A DNA stretch of 64,000 nt from Wuchereria bancrofti (Eukaryota; Nematoda; Chromadorea; Rhabditida; Onchocercidae), in the NCBI GenBank assembly GCA_005281725.1, contig SSBO01000012.1:15652566-15716565 (forward strand), read 5' to 3'. Of the stretch, positions 29,384 through 43,634 are shown piece after piece. The notes under the pieces were generated by a model. That model was not told the DNA's origin and ran no database searches. It saw nothing but the letters and a program-made list of their open reading frames with translations. The position numbers and the translations under genes were made by a program. The first letter of the stretch is position 1; the number at the start of each line of letters is the position of its first letter.

Positions 29384-29389
29384 TTTATT
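29384..29389 (-). terminator. bZIP gene polyadenylation signal AATAAA
   Basis: Minus-strand AATAAA about 20 bases after the stop codon of the bZIP gene. Such short 3' UTRs are common in nematodes. Confidence 0.5.
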
Positions 29390-29409
29390 TCCAGTTAGCA
29401 AGCGCCAGA

Positions 29410-31011
29410 TTAAACAGTACGAGCAGGGTACCGCTTTTTTGCTTGATATAATTCACTCTTCAGTCGCATATTTTCGACACGTAAATGCCGGTTTTCTTCT
29501 TTCACTTCACAGATTGCATTTTCAAGATGAACGATTTGCTCATCTTTGATATTTACTACTTTACTAAAATCAGTAATTTGACGCTGAAGTTGCTTGATTT
29601 GCTCATCCTTCATTTTTTGTTGCTGTTTTGCTTTAGTACGTGATCGTCTTACGGCATCATTGTTCTTTTCACGTTTCAGCCGATACAATGGATTTTTTTT
29701 CTCCGCCTGTAAGAGAAAAAATTAATTTATGCATTTATTAGTTTATAAAAAATGAAACACCAAGTAACTATATCTTCAACAAATTAGGATGGACATATGT
29801 AAATATAATCAGTCATGTAAGAAATTGTTACATTAGAAGATTAACTCATCAGCTCAATATTTTCAACCCCACTTTAAGTTTCAATTTCAAAGCTGCCAAA
29901 GAATGCTAAATGAAGGTGTTCAAGCATACTTCTGGCTTCAGTGAATACTTTCTAGGCTTGATAGTTGGTGTAAAAGGAATTCCGATCTGCTCTGGTGTAT
30001 CCTTCTTCACAAATATTGTCGGCTGAGCTTCTCGCTCTCCTTTCCCGTCTTCATTAGTTATTATTTCCATTTTTACCGGCTGGAAATTTGCTGCAAAACC
30101 CGATGTTTCTGGAACTGCAACCGACACATCATCCAGACTTGCGTCCGATTTTATAGCCTCTGCTGAAAAAATTACCTTGAGAAATATGATATAAAGGAAG
30201 CTGCCGAGTACACCTTTCAAAAATCACTGGTAATTCTAATAGAATTTATTCTAATCCCGAATTCAGCTCCACTGTAACAAAATAAATTAGAAGAACATGA
30301 ATATATCCCATAAAATGACCTAACACATCGAAAAGAAGTAGCAATCTTACCAATGCTTCTCAAATCTGCATACTGAGCAGTACATTCACAAACACCATGT
30401 TGCATTTGTATGTCACATTCCAATACTCTTTGTTTATCGACCATAGGCTCCAGATCTTCACCGCCATCATCTATCCCTCGAAGATCCCTTAAATACGGAG
30501 TTAGGTCCATGCTCTGATCCATAAAGTCAAAACCATCCTGTTCTTGCAACTGCTGACAGAGCATTAGCGAATCCTAAAATTCCATCATACTGCAAAAAGG
30601 TTCCTTTCCTAACCAACTGAGTCTTTAACTCTATCATATAATCCGGTAAATAAGCGCTTTCGCATAACCCTAAACGTAAGGTATTAATAAATCACCCCAG
30701 GCCCAAGAAGAAGAAAATAATGTAAGAATAATAAAAGTAAATTTCTTCAAATCCGGCAAAGCATGAAAGAATGGGCACAATAACGAGGAAACGATTAAGT
30801 AGAGAAAAGCTCAATGAATTACTTGTCGATCGACTGATTGTGCAATACTATCTGTAACAGTTTTTAGACGATTTCGTCCTTCGAAAGTTTTCATATTCAT
30901 AGAATAGCGGCCGTCACAGGTGCCGTTATTTAACATACTTTCCACACTTTCGATATTTCTTGACATTTTTGGCAATTTGATTTCACAGTCGATCAAATGC
31001 CGAACAAGCAT
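29410..31011 (-). CDS. cebp-1: C/EBP-family bZIP transcription factor
   Basis: Nuclear DNA-binding protein. Exons, 5' to 3': 30823-31011, 30351-30573, 29930-30162 and 29410-29706. Phases agree, giving 313 residues (or 298 if the ATG at 30966 is used). The last 98 residues hold the bZIP: a basic region NNDAVRRSRTKAK, the C/EBP-type NNxAVRxSRxKAK signature, then heptads rich in Leu/Ile/Val ending in ENRHLRVENMRLKSEL. The upstream part is acidic and low in recognisable domains (DLTPYLRDL and VPETSGFAANFQPVKMEI), as expected for an activation region. Size and a C-terminal bZIP fit nematode CEBP-1, which acts downstream of the DLK-1/PMK-3 kinases in neurons; CEBP-2 (C/EBP-gamma-like) is the alternative, so the symbol is tentative. 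It lies head to head with DHX33, 756 bp apart. Confidence 0.83.
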
Positions 31012-31767
31012 ATATCACAACCTTGAAGGCTGAAAAATCAAATATAATTCTGATGACTAGAACATACTAATAAAAATCTGACGAACAAACAGGAATTAAA
31101 GTTCAAGCCTACGTTAACTCATAGTGAAAGTGAAAACGGAGATCGGGAAAGACTTCTGATGAGCCAGCGATGAAGAAGTCTGTGTTCCTAATACGACCCC
31201 AGCAGAACTGCACCTCCGCCCCCTGGCGTATACGAAACGCCTATGACGCCTACTACGACACACACACACACAGGCTTCACCCCCATCCCCCCTCTCCACA
31301 AAAAGACTCATTTCGCAACCAGTCTGCATGAGTCATCTCCGTCATGCGGTAAGTCAGCTGACTAAACCGCTGCTATCCTGTCAACGATTCTTAAAGTGAT
31401 TACATGCACAAGAAACTCTTTCAAAATACAAGGAATCATTTTAGGACTTGATGATGCTTATGCAGCTCTCTTCGATGATAGTTTACAGTGGTTGTTGAAT
31501 ATATATAGCATAAGTGGATACTTCATGTGCATGCTTTTCATCTCATTATATCATGCAGAATATACTTCTACCCTACCATTAGTTTATGTTTTTTCTCTCC
31601 TCGTTTTATAACTAATCCTGCGTTATCGCTATTTAGTACGTCACATGTAATCACTTACTTTAGCTGTGATTCTCTCATCGTTGTAATTCTTACTTTTTCC
31701 TCAGAATTACAGAGTTGACAGACACTATTGAAGTACTTGGACGAAGTGATTGGACATAAACGAGATT
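31012..31767. promoter_or_regulatory. Bidirectional spacer between cebp and DHX33 starts
   Basis: A 756-bp non-coding region flanked by two divergent start codons, so it presumably carries both promoters. It includes a GC-richer stretch (about 31180-31320) and a (CA)n run at 31258-31272. No specific factor site is claimed. Confidence 0.5.
31258..31272. repeat. (CA)n microsatellite
   Basis: A run of alternating C and A about 15 bases long inside the divergent promoter region. Confidence 0.7.
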
Positions 31768-34700
31768 ATGAGCGGGAAGCGGTATAAACAAAATGCATGT
31801 AACATCGATCAGTATCCTGTAACTAAGGTTAACTCCTGACTTTACACCTCTTTTGACTCTACATTTCGTTAGGGTTATAAATAGTTCATTTTCTTACGGC
31901 ATTTTTTAAATACTACCAAAATTTAAAAACAACAGAGGAACTGCTTAATAAGTAAGCTAGTTTTGATGAAGTATCAGAAATGATTTGTAAGATTACATAT
32001 CAACATTTGTGGTGAGTGTTGGTTTCTAAATCAGAAAATGTGTTTAATGTCTGAATTATCATATTAAGCATAGAATTTTAGAGTTTGGTACTTTAACAAT
32101 GAAGTTTTAGGAATAGAATTTGTTAGAAAGATTCTGCATTTTTATTTAAAAACAGAATGCATGTCTTGTTAGAATCCTTGCAACAGTATCCTTCTAAATT
32201 TCTGTGTTACCCATATGTTATCAGCATATCTGTTGCTGTTAATCTTATCTTACTAAATAGCTCCAAACTATCATTCATAACTCTAATCTGAGAAAAAATT
32301 TTTGTTCTTCAGAAAAAATTTCGTCGCAAGGAATTACCAGTCGATGGTGTTCATTTACAGTTGGCGGAAGTGATAAGAGAAAATGGCATATCAGTCATTG
32401 TTGGTGAAACTGGAAGTGGTAAAAGCACACAGATTCCTCAGGTACGCACGATGTCTTTTTCTTCAAAAAGTCTTTAAGAAGGGATTACAGAGTTTCAGTA
32501 ATTTTTTGTCTGATTTGTTTTAAAAATCTTGCTGCTTGTCTTATTGTCCATGAAATTCTAATATATTTTTTAGAGAGATATATTTAAATGTTGATAAATC
32601 TTTTAAAAAGAGAATCCCGAAGCTATTTCACCTTTTGTCTTCCAAATTATGCTGAGCAGTAAGAGGAGAATCCGTAATTCGAAGTTGCAAGTTTACCGCT
32701 ACAAAATATGACATGTGGCTATCCCATTTATTATTTTATTTCGTTACATTAAAGTGAATTTTGTCGAGAAACGATGACACGTATTTCTTAGCCAATTTGT
32801 TGATCTTCATAAAGCTTATGCTCTCAGACTTGCAATTTTTAAAATATACTACATTTTTTGCTAATCATAATTGTTCAGATTTGTTATAATGAAGGTTTGA
32901 TCGGTAGTGGTCTTTTGGCTGTTACACAACCACGCCGTGTTGCTGCAATAACACTTGCGAGACGTGTAGCTTTGGAAATGAATGCAAACCTTGGTGAAGT
33001 GGTAAAATTATTTTATACAAGTAATATTTATATTTGCAGAAATACAGTGAGTGTTGTTTGTTTAACATCACAAAGCTAAAACATAAGCAAATGATTTAAA
33101 ATACTTTTCAACAAATAGCAAAAAATGAAAGAAACATTGGAAATGTAAAAGAAATATCGGTTTGAACTGTCAATAACTGTCCTATATCGTAGCTTTATTG
33201 AAAATAATGTATTTGTGTGTACAAATCGTGTGTTGGCGATATCAATATTATGTTTTAGAACAGAATGCAGATTTGCTAAAAGCGGAAGATTTGTTCAACT
33301 AAAACTAGTGAATGATTAATATTAACTGGTTAAAATTATGAAGTAACCAACGGAGAGTAAGCGAAAGGTAAATTTCAGGTTGCCTATAAGGTGAGGTTTG
33401 AAAATACCACAAGTGATGAAACAAAGATTGTTTATGGTACCGATGGTATCTTTTTACGCGAAACATTTTATGACTCATTACTCACACATTATTCTGTTGT
33501 AATTGTCGATGAAGCTCATGAACGTTCCGTTCATACAGATGTCTTGTTATACTTACTGAAGCTCTGTTATAAGCAGCGGTTAGGTACATCCAATCCATTA
33601 AAGTTGCGTCTTTTATTAGTTTCTTTGATTACTGATCCTTAATATATTCAGTTATTTGTAACTAAAAATAGTTTATCTCTAACTTCTGAGAAACTGCGCA
33701 AATATCAGTCTCTAATTTTAGATTGTTATCATGTCAGCTACATTGGAAACTAATGTTTTTTCGGAATATTTTGACGATGCACCGGTATATATAGTGCAGG
33801 GAAGGACCTATCCAGTCGAGGTAAGAGACTAATTTATTATACTAAACTGTGAAAAGCCTTTGTTATCAAACATGTAGCAGTCTCTCTTCACTGTTTGAAA
33901 AGGGAAAATGCAACCTATAATATATATAATGTGCAATTAAATTTACCAACTTCTGAACATGTTAGCGTTGATTGAGCACTAGTTGTTGCATGTAGAAAAA
34001 TATAGGACATAATATAGAAAATTATAGTATATTATGTATATAAAACATAAGACATTAGATATATTAAGTATAAGACATGACACCAGTTTTAGTTATGAAT
34101 AAAATAAATTCATTGTTTAAGAGGAAAGTCTTCATTGTTTTGCGCATGTGAAATGCGATTTTTACTTTACAGATTTTTTATGCAAATTCATTGGATAAAA
34201 AAGATGATGATTATGTGTTCAATGTTTTGACAACGGTTTTGCAAATCCATCGTACTGAACCACTAAGGTGAATTCTTTCTGCAAGTTGTGTCGGTTAATT
34301 TTTTATACTAGATTGAAGTTTGGTGGTACTTTATGTTGTAATCTTTTATCTTTCTTTTCCATTTCTATCTGCTGCTTAATTTTAAGCTTTGAATTTTACT
34401 GTTCAGCTCCGATGTATTGGCATTTTTAACTGGACAGGAAGAAATTGAAACAGCGTGTAAGAAAGTGCAGGAAGCTTCGAGACTTCTACCGGGTGATTTG
34501 GTAGCTCTCCCACTCTATGCGGGTCTCCCACCATCGGCACAAATGCGGGTTTTTGAACCAGCAGGCATACCAGTAAGATTTTCAGGTCATTAAAATTTAT
34601 TGTCTAATTAAGCTTTCTTTCAGCGGTTGACTAGAGAAAACGAAACAGCAGAGTTTTAAACCATTATTATAAATTTTATAACTACCTGTAGTTCTTTTAT

Positions 34701-37665
34701 TGTCTTGTAGTAAAGCTTTTATGTAATCAAGTCACTCTGCTTGATGCAAAAGGATAAGAATAACAAATAACACTAACCGATGAACAAATGTAATAGATTT
34801 GAAGGAATCGGTTTTGATGTTAATTTTGTGGTTATGTCGAATAATGGTTGAAATAAATTCAATACTTAATGCTTTTGATTCCACAATGGTTTTAATATAT
34901 ATACTATTCGTTGTGTAGCATACGCCAACTGTTATATCAAGCTTTTAAATAACTCACATCGTTAATGGATAAAATGGAAAAGAACTAAATAATTTTTCGA
35001 AAAGGAATTGAATTTGTTAAAATTCATTTTCTGCTTCCAGCACATACGAAAGGTTATTTTCGCAACAAATATAGCGGAAACATCTATTACCATACCAGGT
35101 GTACGGATTATTGTTGACAGTGGAAAAATAAAAGTGAAGTAAGCCTCAATTGAAGCCTTTTATTTCTGTCTTTACTATTTTTCGTCTGCTTTAGAAGGAT
35201 GTTATTTTTTTGTTGAAGCTCATATTGCATTACTATTTGTTTTTAAAGAACCATGCATGCAGATAGAGAAAAAGCGGGACTATCATTGAGCACAGCTTAT
35301 GGACGTATCTGTTTTAATTAGAGATGAATTCAAATCTCGAAGTAAAGATTCATATCAGTTTTCTTCTGATTCTTGAATTCTGTGACTCAAACCGAACTGA
35401 GTTTTTGTTTGTTTTCAAAATCTATTCAGGGTGAAATTTTTTTAAAGATTTGTCATGTCCGTTTAGAACCTTTCTTCCGGATCGTCATATCGATATTCTT
35501 CGTGTGGAAAATATTTCACAATGTTCAGCAACGCAGAGAGCTGGTCGTGCTGGACGTGAAGCACCGGGCAAATGTTATCGGCTTTACTCGGAAAAACATT
35601 TTCATTCATTATCCAAAATAACAGTTCCAGAAATTTTACGATCCAATTTAGCTGTGGTAAAATTTAGCAAAAAAAATTCTTTTCAGAGATTGTGGAATAA
35701 TTCATATGATGTATTTTTGCAGTTGAATCAAATGATTTTTTATAACTAAATGTTCTAAATTATTGGAGAATGATTCGGTATGATTGAAAGACAAAAACCT
35801 TAAAATAACTCGTTATTTCTAAAGAAATTTTAATCTCTTACTTAGGAACTATTCCTTGATGTCTGATAAAATTTAGTAATTAGAACAGTGGATTGAAGCT
35901 TTGCGTGAATTAAGATTTAGATATGTAGGTTGCTCTATTTTGTCCATTGCAGGTGCTACTCGAACTGTTACGTATTGGTTTACGACGAATAAAATCGTTA
36001 GCTTTAATTTCAAATCCAAAAAAGGAAGGACTGGAAGCTGCTGAAAAACATCTTCGTCTGTTGGATGCAGTAAAGCAGCCTGATGAAAAAGGCAGATTGA
36101 AACTTACTGAAATGGGTACAAGGTTATCATCATTTCCGGTTGATCCAGCTTTTGCACGGTAAGTTACTGGTAACTGTTTCGAATTTTAATTTATTGATCT
36201 TCGAAATTTGTTATCTTACTTTTTCCAATTTTCGAAAACATATTTTTGTTGAATTTCAGTGCTCTCATAGCAGCTTCGCAGAATGGGTGTTTAGAAGAAG
36301 TTCTGACAATTGTGGCATTTATGTCCATTGATTCCGTTTTCGTTAATTCAGCTATAGGTCATGAACGAACAAATTTATCGAAACGTAAATTTGAAGCACC
36401 CGAAGGTGATCACTGCACTCTGCTGAACGTTTATCGAGGATATCGTTTAGCTCGGAAAGAGAAGAAGTTAGAGGTATTCATGTATTCTTAAAGTTTCTCT
36501 TTTTTAATTAATTTATTTTGATCCTCTATGTTTGTGCGTTTTTTGATCTACTCGTGTGAGCTTGATCGAGTTATAATTTTTATGCCATTTAAGTCCATTC
36601 CTTAACTATGTTATTTTTCGTGGTTGTCGGACGTGGCATTTAATTTTTTAATTATCTTAGATTTATGTACATCACATTCTCTGAGGTTTGGACTGAGGTT
36701 TTAGTAACATGTGCATGGACGTTTAATAAAAGCACAAGTTTATTTTATTTGTATATATCTTTCAAGTTATGTTTGATATTGTTTTACTGCTTTCTACTGT
36801 ATCCGAAATTTTGTTAAGGAATGGTGCGAAGCAAATCATGTCCACCAGCGATTACTTAATACTGTTTTCAAAATTCGAAGACAACTGCGCGATATTTGCT
36901 CAAAAAATTCACTGATTTTTCGTTCGTGCGGTACTGATACTGACAGACTCAGGTGATAACTGGTTTGAAATAACTGTAATACAGGGGAAAGATAAATATA
37001 TTAGTTAATTGGATGGCCGAAAAACTTGTTTTCAAAAAAAAAAAGAGAGAAGGAAAAGGTAACTGAAGTTCTCGGAATATAGCATCAAGTTTAAAAGATT
37101 TGAGAAGAAGGAGGAAAGGTAGAAAGTTTAATTAAGCATGAATAATACTGTTCTTTCAGAAAAACACTTTGCCAGGGTCTTTTCATGAATGCATGCGCTT
37201 ATGAGAGATCACAGGACCGTTACAGTTTATTAATATCACCTGGAACCTCACTAAAAATTCATCCTTCCTCTTGTTTGTCTCGTTCTCGACCAACGGCTTT
37301 TATTTTTACTGATCTCGTTCGAACAAATGAGTTGTACGCTCGGTAAGTTTTCTATTTGCTCCTTGTAGCCTAATGGAAGTTATTTCTTGAAAGTGTTTCA
37401 AGGTTACCGTATTTCTCTGCCTCTCTGAAAATAAGAATTGAATGGTTTGGCATATTCTTGATTCTTTAAAGCTTTTCATTTTCCTTTTCCTTCATATTTT
37501 TTCTATTTCTCAATATTCTTTACAGATTCCCCATTCTAGCATTTCCTTTCTTTTAGTGATATCACAGTGATTGATCTCGAGTGGGCCAAAGAGCTACTTG
37601 ATTCAAAGAAAACGGTACTGAACATGTTTCGCGATGAAAGATTACATTCGATGATTCATTCATAG
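31768..37665 (+). CDS. dhx-33: DHX33-type DEAH-box RNA helicase (intact copy)
   Basis: ATP-dependent RNA helicase; the vertebrate family member acts in rRNA transcription and translation initiation. Fourteen exons in consistent phase: 31768-31827, 32313-32441, 32879-33001, 33379-33618, 33722-33820, 34173-34267, 34407-34572, 35041-35138, 35467-35656, 35953-36158, 36260-36473, 36819-36952, 37160-37342 and 37557-37665. They give 681 residues, against about 700 in vertebrates. Motifs in order: I GETGSGKST, Ia TQPRRVAA, II DEAH, III SAT, IV-like FLTGQEEIE, V TNIAETSIT and VI QRAGRAGR, then the winged-helix/ratchet and OB-fold region with EGDHCTLLNVYR. Exon 4 uses a weak donor (TTA|GTTTCT). The fourth residue of the start exon onward is poorly conserved, so the exact start is less certain. 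Confidence 0.93.
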
Positions 37666-38832
37666 AAAATGGTATAGCAGCATTTGGGTATTTCTGTTAC
37701 GGTCCCATTTAAAGCTAGAGCTATAGACATTTTGAATTTCTTTGGTAAGCGTTTAGAAAATACAATTTCTGATTTCTGGCTTTTAAATTTATTCTTTGTA
37801 GTATTGCTTTGTAAGATGCTGTGGTTATTTTATAAGATACCTCGATGACGAGATTTTTTTGCGTCTGTGTTATTTGAAGTACTTTATTGTATATCAAAAA
37901 AAAAAAGACTGATTCGTCTGCTGTTTGAATCACAAAAGTTCCACTAAGTTTTTAAGAAATAATTTGCTATTGAGTCAAGTTCGAAATATAGCCTAAGTTC
38001 TTAGTTTTTTTCTTAAAATAATCTACTGCAACCTGTTACAAATATATAGTATATTATTTTTCTATTGATGTGTTTTCTTTTTATAATTTATTCCTTGTTA
38101 GTAATTTGTTATGCTGTGTGTCTTGTTGATGATGTTGGAATTCGAGAAAAAAATTTTATAGTAATAGCCTCTGACTGTAAAAATTCCTTAGAGAATTATT
38201 TTTATTGTTTTGGTCGTCGTACGTTGCACTTGGTTTTCGTTAGGAGTAATCCTGTTTAAAGATATATGCCCCTCAAACAGTCTGTTTTGCTAATAACTTG
38301 GTTACGTATATTCGTGATACGTGCATATACAGTTCCATATAATTAGGCATAAAGGCGTTTTAATGCCGATGCGTATGAGTATTTTGTGTGCTTCGTAAGA
38401 AGTTTTAATCTGCTTGGGCAGCAGAGATTTCGATTATACAAGACTTTCGTACTTTGTTATATTTTTGGTCTTGAGGCTGCTGTTTAAATTCATTTGGGAG
38501 AGTTTGTCAAGTATTTGGTAAAGAACTTTCCACTGAAAAAATAATGAAAAATATTTTTCGAATGAAAAAATATGGGAGATAAAAGGGGTAAAGCAAGTTT
38601 CCAATAGAAGAAGAAAGTTGGCAGGCAGTACGGCAATTCACTATGCAGTTATTCATACTCGTAACGTAAATGCTGCAGTCTTTGGTTTACCGTATTCGAT
38701 GACATTACACACTCACGGTCATCTTTCATCTCTTTGGAACTACTGCTATACTTTCGTCGAGAATTTGGTCTTATCCTTCACTTTACTTAGAATCTTTTGA
38801 AACAACTTCCATTATCAGATTTGAGATAGAAA
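37666..38832. other. Intergenic spacer between DHX33 and UGP
   Basis: About 1.2 kb between two genes on the same strand. Short ORFs only, no family similarity seen. It should hold the DHX33 3' UTR and the UGP promoter. Confidence 0.5.
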
Positions 38833-41800
38833 ATGAATCAATACTGGAGTAGTGAAGCTCAAAAATTATCCAGAAATGTTGGCGAACAGTTCAAACAGGC
38901 TTTTGTTAACAATGAAGTACGTTGTTTACACTTCTTTCAACACATTGAGTTGTGACCTATGCGGAAATTTTCAAATTTTTATTTACAGCGTGCCCAGTTC
39001 GATGCAGAAGTATTTCTATCCTTGTTTGACCAATATCTCAGAGAACCTAGTACTATTGATTGGACTAGGATGAAGCCATTAAGTTTGAAATTTCAAAGAA
39101 ATTATGAATCACTACCGCACTGTTCTGGAAATGAACTAGACGAGGTCGTGAAACATCTGTCAGTTATTAAGCTGAATGGTGGCTTGGGAACAACAATGGG
39201 TTGTGATGGCCCCAAGTCGCTAATCGAAGTGCGCAAAGGGCTTACATTTCTCGATTTTGCCATTGGTCATGTACAGGTATTATTTCAACTGCATAGAAGC
39301 ACCAATGAAAATTTTTTGACAGAATGCTTTGAAAGATGTCCAGCTTAATTATATAATTTTGTGCATGACAGTTGAAAGAAAAATTTAATTGAAATTCGAA
39401 ATTTTGGATGCACAATTCATTACAGTGGCAATTAATGAATTTAATGAAAATTTGTCGATTTCTAAAAAAATTATTACTATCCATTTAGATTTGTATACAA
39501 ATAAAGCCTAACTGTTGTTTCCGACTATTGACTTTAATTCTCTCATTTCCTCAAAACTTATTGATATAAAAGAAACATTCAGTTCTTTTGCAGCACTTTA
39601 ATAAGAGGAACAACAGTTCAGTGCCATTAGTTTTAATGAATAGTTTCAATACTGAAAAAGCAATCTGTGAATATTTGGCTGATCGCAAGGTAAATCTAAA
39701 AACGTTCCTGCAGAGCAAATGTCCAAGGATTTTTGTGGAAAATTCAATGCCTGTCCCTTTGAAGTATGGAAGTGAAAACATTGAAGGGTAAGAGATTGTT
39801 TTATTGGTATTTGTTGTTCATCTCTCAGTGCTTCTCACTACTGGTGATGAAAGATAGCGATTAAAGCATTAAGTCTCATTTCATATTTAATACGTTATAA
39901 TTTATGATCAAGATCATCATGCGGCTGCCATGGAAAAATCTGAACTACATCAGTCAGTAAATGATTTCTGCACGTTTAATATTTCACTTGTGAATTAATA
40001 GTTATCAGGTGACAATACGTAAATAGGACATTGGAATTGATCAGACTAGAATTATTTTAGTAAAAAAGCAAACAAACTACTTTTGATGAATCAAATTGGT
40101 TTTTTTATCACTTATTAAATTTTCCGAAGTGCAGTTAACTAATTCCTCTATCATTTGGTATTTTTGGGTGGTATCCACCGGGTCACGGAAATATTTTCAA
40201 ATCAATGCAATTTACGGGTGTTTTGGATGAGTTGCTCGCTCAGGGACGCGATATATGTTTCATATCGAATATTGATAATACTGGTGCGACAATTGATTTG
40301 CGAATTGCTAAGCTAATGGTAGAAAGTGATTTGGAATATATTATGGAATGCACCGAAAAAACCAAAGTTGATAGAAAGGTTCATTTTTTGTTGGCCTTTG
40401 AAAGTTTTTCTTTTTGAAACGAATATGTTGAATAGCGATTGACCCAAGCGCTGTTACCATTTTTGTGACTTGCTGATTGTAGATTAATATCTTCCTCAAA
40501 CTTTCCTTTCAGGGAGGCACTTTAATTGAGATAAATGGATATATCATGCATTTGGAAATGCCGCAAGTACCCAAAGATCATATCAATGACTTCTTCTCAA
40601 CGGACATTTTCAAGTATATGAATATACACACATATAGAAGTTTCTACTAATCTATTCACTATAGCACTGATTTTTATTGGTTTATCTTTTTTTTTCACTC
40701 ATATTATATTTCATTCATTTTGTTCTATTCTGTTATGTAAAATTAGATTTGTATCCCATCCATCCCGAAATCATAACTTTGAAAAGTTTCAGAATCTTCA
40801 ACACCAACAATATTTGGGTCAACCTACGGGCTGTAAAAAAAAAACTTGCTAAAATGAAAATGGAAATTATTGTCAACAGAAAGGTTTGAGGGATTTTTTT
40901 ACTATTCTATCTTAATATTCAGCAAGTATTTTGAAATTCTAATGGTTTCATGATTTCTTTTTTGTTAATTTTTAAGAGATCATTCATTTCGCGTCTTTAT
41001 CATTTATCCTTACGATAGTTGGACATTATTTGGATTTGGGAAGCCTAAGCATATGTATTTGCAAAGATGGTCGTGAAGTGAACCCTAAACCTCCTATGTG
41101 GGCGGAATTATCAGTGATTAGGTATAGTTGAACACTAAACTGTATATTTACTGAAAGATCGGAAAGCTGAAAAGTTGTCACTCGCTGATAATTAGAGTTG
41201 AGAAGGTTTAGCAACCAACATCTTGATTAGTTTGTTGTCTATGCATACGGGATGTATTGGTGACATGTATACTCTTTAAGTCGGTACTGTTGCTTATTCA
41301 CCACTAGGAAGGGTACGCAATGACCAAGTTATCCTCATTATCAATGTTGAAGTAAGCTGCTTCTCAATGTCATCAGCAATAAAGTGTGTGGTTTTTGAAG
41401 GTTCTTAGTACGGGCGAATTCGTCATTCAATTGGAAACGTCAGTAGGTGGCACTATTCGAAATTTCGACAAGGTGTTGAGTATGTGCATAGCTCTTTTGT
41501 TTTTTTCTTTACTGTAACTGAAATTATCTGCAGTGGTGGTGTCAAATATAATACTAAGCCACTGGCTCCTTTTGATCCCGCATTCCTTATTATACCGCTC
41601 TTGGTTCTTTCCTGTTAAAAATACCCAGGTCTCACTTGTATACCAAAAAGAAATGATATGCTATTCTCGCGCAAATTTATGTATCTCTTAGTATTCATAT
41701 TTGATCCATATTATCTCTTACCCTAAATCATGTATGTTTGATAGTATTCCCTGAAACACTTTACGTGGCTTATTACATCTTAGAGCTATAATGGAGTGAA

Positions 41801-42721
41801 ATTTCGCTTTCACATAATAAATTAACAACTTTTTCAGGTATTCAAGTGCCCCGTTCTCGCTTCCTTCCTGTCAAGAATACCCAGGACCTACTTGCTATTA
41901 TGAGTGATTTATATGAAGTCAGGGAAGATTTTTCGCTGCAGTTTGTCAGAAAGGGCAAAGTTCCAGTCATCGAGCTGTCGAAATACTTCAGCAAGGTTTC
42001 CGAATTTCAAAAACGGTTTCGTGAAATTCCACAGTTACGGCAATTAAAACGACTAAAAGTTGAGGGTGACGTATATTTCGGACACCGTGTGGTGCTAAAA
42101 GTAAGTCTTCAGTTGTTTGCTGTGCGGTCCCTTCTAAAGTGTGAGAAGCGACAGTACATTAGAATAGCTTCTTTTGAAAAAAATCATGACAAATCTTATT
42201 CGGGTAACCTATCGAGACGTAGTACTAGGATTGCATCATGCAGCTGGAACTGTTATCTGAAATGGCTGGATGGTGAGAGTTATCGATGGTTGAAATAATT
42301 GTAAGTCTATTTCAGGAGGTCCTAGTCCCCGGACAGTTTCATTCTTAATGTTTTTAAAGCAGTGATATCAATGTCTTTGGTTTTTCTTTAATTTTGAATA
42401 TTTATGTTTTAAATTTTTTTTCGAATTTTTTTTTTTTTTTGAAAAAAGGACAACGAATCAGAATAAATAAATCACAATTTTATTTGTCTTTATTTTTCTT
42501 TTTTATAACACAGCTGATAGTCAGTTATGACTTCTTTTGCAGATTAGAGAAAATGGTCAACCCCTAGATCATTTTTTCAGGACAACGTAGAAATCGCTGC
42601 TGATCAAGGACAACAACTGGAAGTAGCCGAAGGCGAATGTTTGGAAAATATTAAATTGATACAGAAAGCACATTCTGAGGTGCAGAGAATACCACTGGAG
42701 CATCAGACCATTAAAAGTTAG
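38833..42721 (+). CDS. UTP-glucose-1-phosphate uridylyltransferase (UDP-glucose pyrophosphorylase)
   Basis: Cytosolic enzyme making UDP-glucose from UTP and glucose-1-phosphate for glycogen, trehalose and glycosylation. Exons: 38833-38916, 38989-39276, 39594-39787, 40168-40378, 40513-40613, 40793-40883, 41401-41479, 41838-42100 and 42581-42721, giving about 483 residues. Signatures: KLNGGLGTTMGCDGPKS nucleotide-binding loop, PLVLMNSFNT, WYPPGHG, SNIDNTGATIDL, FNTNNIWVNL and VPRSRFLPVK. Together they cover the catalytic domain and the start of the C-terminal beta-helix (GDVYFG). Two points are odd. Exon 4 has no AG acceptor: the base pair before the inferred start at 40168 is GG, and the nearest AG leads to an in-frame stop. 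The last exon differs from the usual beta-helix end, so its assignment is less certain than the rest. Confidence 0.92.
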
Positions 42722-43634
42722 CTGCTCCACCAAAAAGAAAGTTTTCTTTTAGGTCTCCCTCACTTTTGAATATATCTAAAAAATAAGCAGAGGGACAGGG
42801 TGATATCTAATTTTTGACACCGTATAGTTGAATTCAGTTCATAAATCGGTGAGTTTCAACCTTCACAATCGATAAGCTAAAGATTCAAGTTTATGATAAA
42901 GGATTAAATCTGAACAGTCAAAATCAGGAAGTCTGGCCTCCCCGAAACTTTGAAGCAAACAAATTATTGATAAGGAAGTGATATTTAATTATAAATTGTA
43001 ATACTTCTTTTTCTAACCATGTAATTCAACTTCTTAGTAGTAACAATCCTCTTAATTATCGTTATCCTCTTAGATCCTCTTAATTGTCGTTATTAATGCT
43101 ATTAATACCATTTTGTACTGTTGCTGTTACTAGTGCTAATTATGTAATGTCTTACTATTACAGTAATACTTAGTGATCAGGACTATAAAACTAGTTGTTA
43201 GCATGTTTTTTCACTTAACTAATTTTTAATATCTCAGGTATTAATGAGTAAATATTTCGTGCCCTTTGCTTTCAAAATCATAACCCATTAGTAATTGAGA
43301 CAGTTTTTATTGCGACACGTTATATTCGTACTTACTGCTTGTAGCAAAAGCGAAATAGCTTTCGCTGGACATCAATGTCCGAATGATATGATGAATGCAA
43401 ATGTTAACACAATTTGACCATTATATATACACTTTGTTGGAAACAATTTTTAAAGAGCTCAAGGGGAAATTTTAGCATCCTTCCACTTTCCAAAATAAAG
43501 GATTAATAATTTATCAGAATACATAAAGATTTTTTTTTTAATGGGAGTTGAAGATAAGAAATTGAAAGTTAATTCTGAGCTTCCAAGAAGGACCAAAAAC
43601 TTATAGAGCAAAAAAGATGAAATCAGTCGGGAAA
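42722..43634. other. Spacer after UGP
   Basis: AT-rich, with imperfect short repeats near 43045-43100. No gene seen. UGP and the peptide gene converge here. Confidence 0.5.

Larger units (their letters stand above)
27837..29409. other. Spacer between DDI1 and the bZIP gene (convergent 3' ends)
   Basis: No named gene. A slightly GC-richer patch at 28200-28650 carries minus-strand readings with splice-like borders (see findings). The remainder is AT-rich with nothing recognisable. Confidence 0.45.
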
